Below, piece after piece: positions 1 to 7,987 of a stretch of 64,000 nucleotides of DNA; the first letter of the stretch is position 1, and each line of letters starts with the position of its first letter. The DNA lies in contig CAVTIX010000009.1 in the NCBI GenBank assembly GCA_963734725.1, positions 186,001 to 250,000 of the forward strand, in the 5' to 3' direction. Under the pieces are notes generated by a model. That model did not search any database and was not told where the DNA came from. It saw nothing but the letters and a program-made list of their open reading frames with translations. A program made the position numbers and the translations under genes. Source of the stretch: DASXKD01 sp963734725. Its GTDB lineage: Bacteria; Actinomycetota; Actinomycetes; Streptosporangiales; Streptosporangiaceae.

Positions 1-2
1 TG

Positions 3-245
3 GTGGTCCTGGCCACCGCGGCCAGCCCCGCACCGGCCCTGGCCGGTGCGGGGCTGGCCGCGGCCGCCACCGACGCCGTGCAGCGGATACAACGGCTGCT
101 CGGCCCGGCGGCCGAACCGCTGCGCCCGGTGCGCCGCCACTTGCTGCGCGCAACGGCCGCCGCGCTCGCGCTGACCCCGGTCCTGCTGGCCCTGACTCCG
201 GCCGTGGTCGCGCTTGCACTCGGCCGGGTGCACGCCGCCCAGTAA
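3..245 (+). CDS. C-terminal fragment of a probable M56-type membrane peptidase
   Basis: The frame is open at the left window edge, so only about the last 80 residues are present. They show a basic amphipathic stretch with RIQRLLGP and RPVRRHLLR, followed by a hydrophobic segment of about 25 residues and a short tail. This arrangement resembles the last cytoplasmic linker and final transmembrane helix of actinobacterial M56 (BlaR1/MecR1-like) peptidases. The catalytic zinc motif would lie outside the window, so the family call is an inference from the tail alone. Any integral membrane protein with a short C-terminal tail would also fit. Confidence 0.4.
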   Translation: MVLATAASPAPALAGAGLAAAATDAVQRIQRLLGPAAEPLRPVRRHLLRATAAALALTPVLLALTPAVVALALGRVHAAQ

Positions 246-446
246 ACCGGCACTCCGGCCGACCAGGGCGCTGGGCTACGGCCGGATGCGCGCCAGCGCC
301 CCGAAAGGCGTTCTACCGCAATAACCGCTCGGGCGGCTACCGCGCCTGGCCGGCAATGAACGGCCCACGATCTATCTGCGTGTTGCTAGGTGTACGCGCA
401 CCCAACATCAATGCGGCAGGCTCGCCCGCCGGGACGGGAGGACAAC

Positions 447-806
447 ATGAGGAACGCCCCCGGCGAACGCCGCCGCTGGTGCCCGCGCCACGGCAGGCAC
501 TGCGGGGCTGCCGCCCGCGCGCCGATGGCGGCCACTGATACCAGCCAGTCGGCAGGAGGCACCGTCCAGCTGGCGATCGGGCTGCTCACCGCTAGCCTCG
601 ACTCACCAGAACTGCTGGCATGGGCCGCGGGGGCCCTGGTGCCACAAGACCCGGTGGCCCTCGGTGACTTGCTCGCGGGCCTGCACGTTGTCTCCGAGTT
701 GCTGCTTCACGAGCTGCGCGAGGCAACCGGGCAGCCGCCAGAAGCGACGCTGCAACACCTCGCGATCCTCGCCGAGACCCGGCCAGGCGGATCACCGGGC
801 GGGTAG
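447..806 (+). CDS. hypothetical protein, 119 aa
   Basis: The ATG at 447 follows a clear GGAGG at 437-441, which decides the start. The N-terminus is basic and carries CPRHGRHC, a pair of Cys and His residues that could bind metal. The rest is a hydrophobic, leucine-rich alpha-helical segment without a signal peptide. I do not recognise a family. The gene stands alone between the M56-like fragment and the broken yceI gene on the same strand. The good ribosome binding site and codon use support a real gene. Confidence 0.55.
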   Translation: MRNAPGERRRWCPRHGRHCGAAARAPMAATDTSQSAGGTVQLAIGLLTASLDSPELLAWAAGALVPQDPVALGDLLAGLHVVSELLLHELREATGQPPEATLQHLAILAETRPGGSPGG

Positions 807-860
807 CCGCGCTGGGCACAGCGGGCCCGGCCCGCCCGTCGGGTGAACAGGCAAAGTCTC

Positions 861-875
861 CTATCCGTGTTAGTA
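861..875 (+). promoter_or_regulatory. shared 15-nt motif upstream of the YceI gene (copy 1)
   Basis: CTATCCGTGTTAGTA lies about 98 bases before the YceI start. The same 15 bases occur at 3491-3505 before the membrane protein gene, and the identity extends six bases further upstream with one difference (AGTCTC against AGTCTT). The motif is AT-richer than its surroundings. It is a candidate promoter or operator controlling both genes; the binding protein is unknown. Confidence 0.55.
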
Positions 876-1243
876 AGAGATTGGCCTCGCGCGGCGCCTG
901 CCCGGCACACGCGCGGGACACCTGACCCTGCAGAACTCGGCTGGCTGGCCCGGCACGTCAAAGGAGACGTTCGTGATCAAGACTGGACACGACACTCAGC
1001 CCAGCCCCAGCCGGCGACCGCGGCTGGCTACCGGCAGGTGGCGCGTTGACCCGGCGCGGTCACAGGCGTCATTTGCCGCCCACGTCGGCGGCCAGTTCGT
1101 GCGGGGACGCATGCCCCTGGCCGGCAGAGTGGTCATCGCGGAACCGATCGAGGATTCGACAGCGTGCCTTGCCGCCAGGACGAACGCGGTCAGCACCGGG
1201 TCACCGGCGCTGGACCGGCTGCTGGCCGGGCCGCGCTTCCTAG

Positions 1244-2937
1244 AAGCCCACTGAAAATCTTGGTAGTTCTGGCCTGGTGCGTTGCTGGCGAGGCAGTGTT
1301 GTAGGCATGCAGGGTGAGCGTGCCGGGGAGCCGGTAGGGCCGGATGTGTGGGAGACGTGCCGGGAGCTGATTCCGGCTGGGAGTGTGTTCGCGTTCTTGG
1401 CTGCGCACCGGGAGGCGCTGTTCCCAGCGGGGATGTTCGCGGATATGTATCCCTCGCCCAATGGGCGGCCGAGCGTGCCGCCGCAGGTGCTGGCGGCGGC
1501 GGTGGTGCTGCAGGCGCTGCGTGGGCTGTCGGATTTTGAGACGGTGCAGGAATTGCGGTGCGACCTGCGGTGGAAGGCCGCCTGTGGGCTGGGGCTGCTG
1601 GATACCGCCTTCGACTCGTCGCTGTTGACGTATTTCCGGCGCAGGTTGCACGGCTCAAAGGACCCGAACCGGCTGTTTTCCAGGGTCGCTCAGGTGGTGG
1701 CGGCCACGGGCGTGTTGAAGGGTAAGCACCGGCGGGCGCTGGATTCCACGGTGCTGGATGATGCGGTGGCTACCCAGGACACTGTCACCCAGCTGATCGC
1801 CGCGGTCCGCCGGGTGATCCGTGAGGTGCCCGGCGCGCCGGAGGTCGCGGGCCGGTGGTGCACCGCGCACGATTATGCCGATCCGGGCAAGCCGAAGATC
1901 GCCTGGGACGACGAGGCAGCCCGGGCCGCGCTGGTGGATGCCCTGGTCACCGATGCGCTGAACCTGCTGGGGCACCTGCCTGAGCAGCAGCTCAGCGAGC
2001 AGGCCGCCAATGCGGTGGGGCTGCTGGCGCTGGTCGCTGGGCAGGACGTGGAACCAGCAGAGGGCTCGGACGGCCGGGACGGGCGGTGGCGGATCGCCAA
2101 GCGGACCGCCAGGGACCGGGTGATCTCCACCGTCGACCCCGACGCGCGGCACATCCACAAAAACCGCACCCGCCACCAGGACGGCTTCAAAGGGCACGTG
2201 TCCTTCGAGCCAGAGACCGGGCTGTTCACCGCCGTCGCGCTCACCCGCGGCGGCGGCGCGGCCAATCACGAGGCCGCCGTCGCCGGCGGCCTGCTCGGCG
2301 CCGAGGACGGGCCGTTAACCATCCTGGGCGATACCGCCTACGGCACCGGCGAGCTGCGCGAGCACCTCCAGGCCAGCGGCCACGCAGCGGTGATCAAACC
2401 GCCGCCGCTGCCCCGGGCCATCCCCGGCGGCTTCACCATCGACGACTTCACCGTCGACGACCAGGCCGCCACGGCCACCTGCCCGGCCGGGCACACCGTC
2501 GCGCTGGGCCGCCCCCAGGCCGACGGCAACCGCCAGGCCCAGTTCAAAACACGGTGCCGCGGCTGCCCGCTGCGCGAGCGCTGCACCACCGCCAAGGCCG
2601 GGCGCGTCCTCACCGTCCACCCCCGCCACGCCCTGCTGGCCGTCGCCCGCCGCACCGCCACCGAGCCAGCCTGGCAAGACGAATACCGGCGGTGGCGGCC
2701 CCCCGTCGAACGGGCCATCGCCTGGCTTACCGCCCACGGCAACCGCCGCGTCCCCTACCGCGGCGTCACCAAGAACAACACCTGGCTCCACCACCGGGCC
2801 GCCGCCCTCAACCTGCGCCGACTGGTCAACCTCGGGCTCACCCGCACCAGCGACGGCAACTGGGCACTCGCATAGCGCCCCGGAGGCCACCCCCGGTCTC
2901 CAAGCCAGAACAACCCACCAAGATTTTCAGTGGCCTT
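1244..2937 (+). mobile_element. IS1182-type insertion sequence, 1694 bp, complete
   Basis: The terminal inverted repeats begin AAG[C/G]CCACTGAAAATC and run for about 21 bases with one mismatch. The element is flanked by a direct duplication of CTAG (1240-1243 and 2938-2941). It holds a single transposase gene on the plus strand. The host gene is restored when the element and one CTAG copy are removed. Clean ends and an uninterrupted transposase suggest a recent and possibly still mobile copy. Confidence 0.9.
1307..2875 (+). CDS. IS1182-type transposase, 522 aa
   Basis: DDE transposase. The N-terminal part (residues about 30-105) has the DUF772-like pattern MYPSPNGRPSVPPQVL, LQALRGLSDFETVQELRCD and SLLTYFRRRL, typical of the IS1182 group. 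The middle carries the first catalytic Asp (ALDSTVLDDAV) and ILGDTAYG for the second. A cysteine cluster (CRGCPLRERCTTA, residues about 420-432) and the conserved C-terminal block WRPPVERAIAWL follow. An ATG at 1307 was chosen over an upstream weak start at 1277. The frame is intact. Confidence 0.9.
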   Translation: MQGERAGEPVGPDVWETCRELIPAGSVFAFLAAHREALFPAGMFADMYPSPNGRPSVPPQVLAAAVVLQALRGLSDFETVQELRCDLRWKAACGLGLLDTAFDSSLLTYFRRRLHGSKDPNRLFSRVAQVVAATGVLKGKHRRALDSTVLDDAVATQDTVTQLIAAVRRVIREVPGAPEVAGRWCTAHDYADPGKPKIAWDDEAARAALVDALVTDALNLLGHLPEQQLSEQAANAVGLLALVAGQDVEPAEGSDGRDGRWRIAKRTARDRVISTVDPDARHIHKNRTRHQDGFKGHVSFEPETGLFTAVALTRGGGAANHEAAVAGGLLGAEDGPLTILGDTAYGTGELREHLQASGHAAVIKPPPLPRAIPGGFTIDDFTVDDQAATATCPAGHTVALGRPQADGNRQAQFKTRCRGCPLRERCTTAKAGRVLTVHPRHALLAVARRTATEPAWQDEYRRWRPPVERAIAWLTAHGNRRVPYRGVTKNNTWLHHRAAALNLRRLVNLGLTRTSDGNWALA

Positions 2938-3490
2938 CTAGATGCCGCGGCCTTCCCGGAGATCAGCTTCCGGTCCGAGTTGCTGGCCTGGGTCCCTGTC
3001 GGGTGGCGGGCCGTCGGCCGCTTGCGAGTCAAGAACGCTGAGCATGAACTGGCCTGCCAGCTCGACCTGCACCCGGGCGACACGCGGCCGGGCAACGTGC
3101 AGCGCATCGTCATCGCCGGCAACTGTGTGATCGATTCACGGTGGGTGACCAGTCACTGGGTCCCGGCACTAAGCCGCAACGTCGTAATGACGTGCTCGTT
3201 TTCGCTCGTACCGGAGTTATGAGGGGCCCGGGCCACGTCCGTCCCTGGCCCTGCCGGCCGTCAGCCCTCTGAGGGCTGGCGGCTCGTCGCCCCCGACCGT
3301 AGCCGCAGGGCAAGCCGGATGCCTTGGCATATTGCAGTCGCACACCCGGATCCACCCCGGGGCGCCAGCCCGGTGAACGGCACGGCCGCGCTCGGGCTCA
3401 TCGGTCACCGCGGGATGCGCCGGGCTCTCAGCACCGTGTGACGCACATCGCACCAGGCTGGCCCAACTACCGCTGAACCTGCTCAGTCTT

Positions 3491-3505
3491 CTATCCGTGT
3501 TAGTA
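3491..3505 (+). promoter_or_regulatory. shared 15-nt motif upstream of the 3578 membrane protein (copy 2)
   Basis: Identical to the motif at 861-875 (CTATCCGTGTTAGTA), here 73 bases before the ATG at 3578. The 355-base interval 3223-3577 holds no other feature I can support. The TTAGTA half resembles the arms of the palindrome at 6042-6061. This suggests one regulator for YceI, the membrane protein and perhaps a gene after FtsH (inference). Confidence 0.55.
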
Positions 3506-3577
3506 GTTGAGAGCGGAACTACTGCCGGACTACCCGTGGCCTCAGGCCCGAGGGGTCCTGATGACTGGAGGACAACG

Positions 3578-4054
3578 ATGCTTGATCGTAGCCAAGCGCT
3601 GCCGGCGCAGGGGACCGAGGTGATCGCGCGGGCGGTGGGCGCGCTGGCGCTAGCCGCGCTGGCGGTGATCCACGTGGTCAACCTGCCGGCCACGCTGGGC
3701 CCGACCCCGCTGATCGGCGCCGGGTATCTGGGGATCATCGTCGCGGCCGTCCTGGTCGGCGGGGTCATGATCGGCCGATCGCATTGGCTGGCGTGGGCCG
3801 CGGCCGGCGGTCTGGCCGTCTCGGCGATGGGTGGCTATGTGCTGACCCGTGCCCTGCCGGGCGGCTTCCTCGGCGATCACGTCGACGTCGGCAACTGGCG
3901 GTGCCCGCTGGGCATCGCCGCGCTCAGCGTGGAGACGCTGATCATCCTGCTCACCGTGCTCACCGCTTGGCAGGCGCGGGCCCATGCGGCGACGGTGGCC
4001 GCCAGGCCCCGGCCCGCCGTGCGGCGCGCGCCCGAGTACAGCCAGTCCCGGTGA
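3578..4054 (+). CDS. four-helix integral membrane protein, 158 aa
   Basis: ATG at 3578 follows GGAGG at 3568-3572. Four hydrophobic segments are visible, at residues about 15-37, 45-67, 70-92 and 105-130, with a basic C-terminal tail (RPRPAVRRAPEYSQSR) predicted in the cytoplasm. The pattern fits small four-helix membrane proteins of unknown function found in actinobacteria. The next gene (FtsH-like) begins 81 bases downstream on the same strand, and the shared motif lies upstream. A role in a membrane-stress group with YceI and FtsH is an inference from context only. Confidence 0.7.
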   Translation: MLDRSQALPAQGTEVIARAVGALALAALAVIHVVNLPATLGPTPLIGAGYLGIIVAAVLVGGVMIGRSHWLAWAAAGGLAVSAMGGYVLTRALPGGFLGDHVDVGNWRCPLGIAALSVETLIILLTVLTAWQARAHAATVAARPRPAVRRAPEYSQSR

Positions 4055-4135
4055 TCACGCACTGCTGCCATACCCGCGGGAACCTGGCCAGGCCCTTGCC
4101 CGGCGAGCCGCGGGGCACTCGGAAGGAGCACTAAA

Positions 4136-6092
4136 GTGCGCATGTTCCAGCCTGGCCCGACCGGCCACGCACACCCAGCCCCGTGGCGGCGGTGGCTGCT
4201 GCCGGCGGCGGTCACGGCCAGTTTCGTGACGCTGCTTGTCCTGCCGCACGGCGTGGCCCCGGGCAGAGCGCTGAGCTACACCCGGTTCCTGGCCGATGTT
4301 GGTACCGGGACGGTCCGTGCGGTGACCATCGGCCCGGCCGGCCAGGTGACCGGCATCCTGGCCGGCGGGCAGCCGTTCACCACCACCATCCCAGTCGCTC
4401 TCGGCGGCAACGGCCTGGCCGGCGACCTGGCCGCCCACCACGTCCAGGTCACCGCCACCACCGCGGTGCCGTCCTCGCTGCTGTCGGTGCTGTTCGGGCT
4501 GCTGCCGCTGCTGCTGCTCGGCGGCTTCATCTTTTTCGCGGTCCGCGCCGCGCGCCGGCAGGCGGGTGCCCTCGGCGGGATGGGCGGCCTGGGCGGGGTG
4601 ACCAGGGCGAAGACGCAGGTGATCGACGCCGAGCGACCCGTCACCCGGTTCGCCGACGTGGCCGGCTACCCCGCCGTGAAGACCGAGATCGGCGAAGTTG
4701 TTCGACTACCTGCGCGACCCCGCCCGCTACCACGCGGCCGGGGCCCGCGGCCCGCGTGGTGTGCTCATGGCCGGGCCGCCCGGGACCGGGAAGACCCTGC
4801 TGGCCCGCGCGGTCGCCGGTGAGGCTCATGTCCCCTTCTTCTCCGTCTCCGGCTCGGCCTTCGTGGAGATGTTCGTCGGCGTAGGCGCGGCCCGGGTCCG
4901 GGACCTGTTCGAGCAGGCCCGTACCCGCGCACCGGCGATCGTGTTCATCGACGAGATCGATGCCCTCGGCGCCCGCCGCGGCCACGGCGGTTTCGCCGGG
5001 AACGACGAGCGGGAGCAGACCCTCAACCAACTGCTCGCCGAGATGGACGGATTCGAGCAGTCCGACAGCGTGGTCGTGCTGGCCGCCACCAACCGGCCCG
5101 ACGCCCTCGACGCGGCGCTGCGCCGCCCGGGCAGGTTCGACCGTGAGGTGCTCGTCCCGCTGCCCAACCGGGCCGAGCGGCGCGCCATTCTGGCCTCTCA
5201 CTCCCGCGGCAAGGCGCCCGGCCCGGACGTGGACTTCGACCAGATCGCAGCGGCCACCCCCGGGTTTTCCGGCGCGGACCTGGCCAACCTGGTCAACGAG
5301 GCCGCCCTGACCGCGGTCCGGTCCGGCCGCATCACCCTCACAACGGCCGACTTCACCAGCGCCCGCGACCGGGTGCTTCTCGGAGCCAGGGACAGCACCG
5401 TCACGCTGACCCTCGACGAACTGGCCACGGTCGCTGTCCATGAGGCCGGGCACGCCCTGGTCGCCGCCCTGTCACCGTACGCCGACCCGGTCAGCCGGGT
5501 CACCGTCCTCGGCGCCGGGCACGCCCTCGGACTGACCGAGCTGCTCCCCGCCGACGACCGGCGCCTGTACGGGGAAAGCTACCTGGCGGACACGCTGGCC
5601 GTGAAGCTGGGCGGCCGCGCCGCCGAGCGCCTGGTCCGCGGGGAGGCATCCACCGGCGCCGCCGACGACCTGGCCTCCGCGACCAGCCTGGCCACCCAGA
5701 TGGTCCGCGAGTTCGGGCTCAGCCAGGCGATCGGCCCGGTCAGCTACAGCGGCCAGCCGGGCGGTCATCCCGCGCTTGCCACGCGCGGCTACTCCGAGCA
5801 GACCCAATGGCTGCTGGACCAGGAAATTGCCAACCTGCTGACCACCGCGGAAACCCGCGCCCGTGAGCTGCTCACCCGGCACATCGAGGCCCTCAACCTG
5901 CTCACCGGCGCGCTGCTTGAGCAGGAAACCATTACCGGCGACCAGGTCCGCGCCCTGCTCCAGGTCACCAGCCGCGCCCCGCTTCCCGCCGCCCCGGGCG
6001 CAATCGCGGCCCCTGGCCAGCCCGCAAAGAGAACCCACTCTTCTACTAAAAAATTAGTAGATAGTCAAACCCACGCAGCTGGCCGACGTTAA
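4136..6092 (+). pseudogene. ftsH: FtsH-type AAA+ membrane metalloprotease with one frameshift
   Basis: FtsH degrades membrane and regulatory proteins by ATP-driven threading into a zinc protease chamber. GTG at 4136 follows AAGGAG at 4123-4128. Two N-terminal membrane helices flank a short extracytoplasmic part, then Walker A (GPPGTGKT), Walker B (IVFIDEIDAL), the SRH (LAATNRPDALD, RPGRFDR) and the zinc site HEAGH with its downstream acidic motif. At 4700 the frame changes: skipping one base gives KTEIGEVFDYLRDP, which aligns without gaps to the family. All catalytic motifs lie after the shift. An assembly indel, recent decay or +1 recoding are possible. The C-terminal tail contains the palindrome 6042-6061. 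Confidence 0.85.
6042..6061. promoter_or_regulatory. perfect 8-bp palindrome in the ftsH tail
   Basis: TCTACTAA and TTAGTAGA are perfect inverted arms separated by AAAA. The site is very AT-rich for this DNA and codes for the last residues of FtsH (SSTKKLVDS). The arm TTAGTAG matches one side of the 15-nt motif at 861 and 3491. It could be an operator of a lost downstream gene whose start was displaced by the IS4-type element 80 bases further on. Confidence 0.45.
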
Positions 6093-6139
6093 ACCAGGGA
6101 TGCTTTCTCCCGCCGGGCGCCTCCCGCCGCTCTTAACCC

Positions 6140-7607
6140 CAATACCGCTAACTTAAGGGTTCTTTCTGGTACGGTCGGCGCATGCCACGGGCCGGGCAGG
6201 TGAAGCCGCCGACGGACGAGCGTTTGTCGGATCGGGTCGCGATCGGGCTGCTGACGCGTGCTTTCCCGCCGGCGGTGGTGGATGCGGCAGTGGCTGCGGT
6301 GGGACGTGGCGAGGTGCGCAGCCGGCTGCTTCCGGCGCGGGTGGTCGTGTACTACGTGCTGGCGATGTGCCTGTTCTCTGGGCAGGGCTACGAGGAGGTC
6401 ATGCGGCTGCTGGTGGGCGGGCTGGAATGGCTGGGCCGGTGGCGGCGGGCGCAGGCGGCGCCGAGCACGGCCGCGATCGCGAAGGCCCGGGCACGGCTGG
6501 GGCCCGGGCCGTTGCGCGCCTTGTTTGAGGCGGTGGTGCGCCCGCTGGCGGCGCCGGGGACCCGCGGCGCATGGTACCGGGGGCTGCGGCTGGTCGCTAT
6601 CGACGGAACGGTCCTGGACGTGCCGGACACTGCCGGGAACGAGGACCGGTTTGGCCGGCTGGGCAGCGGGCGCGGCGAGGGAGGTGGCGCGTTCCCCCAG
6701 GTGCGCCTGGTCGGTGTGGGCGAGTGCGGCACGCATGCCATCTTCGCGGCGTCGATGGGCTCGTGCGTCACCGCGGAAAAGACGCTTGCCGAGCAGGTGC
6801 TGCCGGCCCTGGCGCCGGGGATGCTCGTCCTGGCCGACCGCGGGTTCCTCGGCTTCGGCCTGTGGCGCCAGGCCGCAGGAACCGGCGCGGACCTGCTGTG
6901 GCGGGCCGGCGCGAGATTCGCCCTGCCCGTCCTGGAGGCGCTGCCCGACGGATCGTACCTGTCGCGGCTGGCGCCAGGCCATCACGGCCCCCGCAGCACG
7001 GCCGATCCGGTCACCGTGCGAGTCATCGAGTACACCATCGACGACGGCAACGCCCCCCAAGGGGAGCACTACCGCCTGGTCACCACCCTGACCAGCGCCG
7101 GGCAGGCGCCCGCCGCCGAGCTGGCCGGGCTCTACGCCCAGCGGTGGGAGTTCGAGACCGCCCTCGATGAGATCAAAACTCACCAGCGCGGCGCCAGGGC
7201 GGTGCTGCGCTCGAAGTATCCCGACGGCGTGGAACAAGAAGTCTGGGGCTTCCTCCTGGTGCACTGGGCCATCCGCGACCTCATGCACACCGCGGCCCTC
7301 GACGCCGGCATCGACCCGGACCGGGTCTCGTTCCTGCGCACCCTCCGGATGGCCCGCCGCTCCGTCACCGCACAGGCGGCATTTTCCCCCTAACCGGCTC
7401 GCGAAGGCGCTCACCCGCGCGATCTGCGAGATGCTCAGCCGCCTGCTCACCCGCCGCCCCCGGGCCAGCCCCCGCGTCGTCAAGCGCAAGATGTCCAACT
7501 ACGGCGCCAAACGCGGCCAGCACCGCGGCTGGCCACGGCCTGCCAAGCCAGCACACGAGGCCATCAGCATCACACCACCCGGCTTGGAGCTTAAGTTAGC
7601 GGTATTG
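6140..7607 (+). mobile_element. IS4-type insertion sequence with 18-bp inverted repeats
   Basis: CAATACCGCTAACTTAAG at 6140-6157 is perfectly repeated in inverted orientation at 7590-7607. The flanks share an imperfect duplication (CTCTTAACCCC before, CTCTTAGGCCC after; 9 of 11 match), so the target duplication is plausible but not exact. One transposase gene fills the element. The insertion follows the ftsH stop by about 48 bases. Confidence 0.85.
6182..7607 (+). pseudogene. IS4-family transposase with a +1 frameshift at CCC.TAA
   Basis: DDE transposase. ATG at 6182 begins the main frame of 403 residues: N-terminal DNA-binding part, VAIDGTVLDVPDT with the first catalytic Asp, LVLADRGFLGF with the second, and YAQRWEFETALDEIK with the Glu (YREK-like region). 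The frame stops at TAA 7391-7393 directly after TTTTCCCCC. Skipping the T at 7391 continues into PNRLAKALTRAI and SPRVVKRKMS, the conserved C-terminus of the group. That frame then runs through the right inverted repeat and only stops at 7907, outside the element. CCC before a stop is a known type of +1 slip site; decay or an assembly indel are equally possible. Confidence 0.82.
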
Positions 7608-7987
7608 CTCTTAGGCCCTCCGGGCCACGGCGGCGTCGGCGCGCTCCAGCCCCAGGGAACTGTGCGCGCTGGCTGGCGGGGGCCACAAGATTCAGCGCCA
7701 GGCGCGGCGGCCATGATCGCCATCCTCCCGGCGCTCCAGCGTCGAGCCGGCGAAGACCACACTCAAGGGCGCGCTTCGCGCGTCACATGTGATGCCCTAA
7801 CGGGCACCCTTGACTGTGCTCTTGGCCGGATCGGGATTTGCGCCTATCAGACGGATGGCCAGGAGCGGGTGTCGGCGGATGGGGCTGACTGTGAGACAGC
7901 TGCCTAGCGGGCCGCGAACGATCGGACGGCGTTCCCGCAATAAGAGGACAAGGAGTTCAACAGCAGCGACCGATGGAGTACCAGCAC
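7608..7987. other. no gene recognised
   Basis: About 380 bases between the IS4-type right end and the methyltransferase remnant. No frame here has convincing coding character apart from read-through of the transposase frame. AAGGAG at about 7950 and GGAG at 7975 belong to the next gene. Confidence 0.5.

Larger units (their letters stand above)
973..3222 (+). pseudogene. YceI family protein, split by an IS1182-type insertion
   Basis: YceI-family proteins are lipocalin-like beta-barrels that bind polyisoprenoid-type lipids. The GTG at 973 follows AAGGAGA at 961-967. The first part (973-1243) reads WRVDPARSQASFAAHVGG through to GPRFL, and the second (2938-3222) reads DAAAFPEISFRS to the TGA at 3220-3222. 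Joining the parts at the duplicated CTAG restores one continuous frame of about 185 residues, the usual family length. The insertion brings a stop shortly after FLEAH, so no full product can be made. Motif copy 1 lies upstream. Confidence 0.88.
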
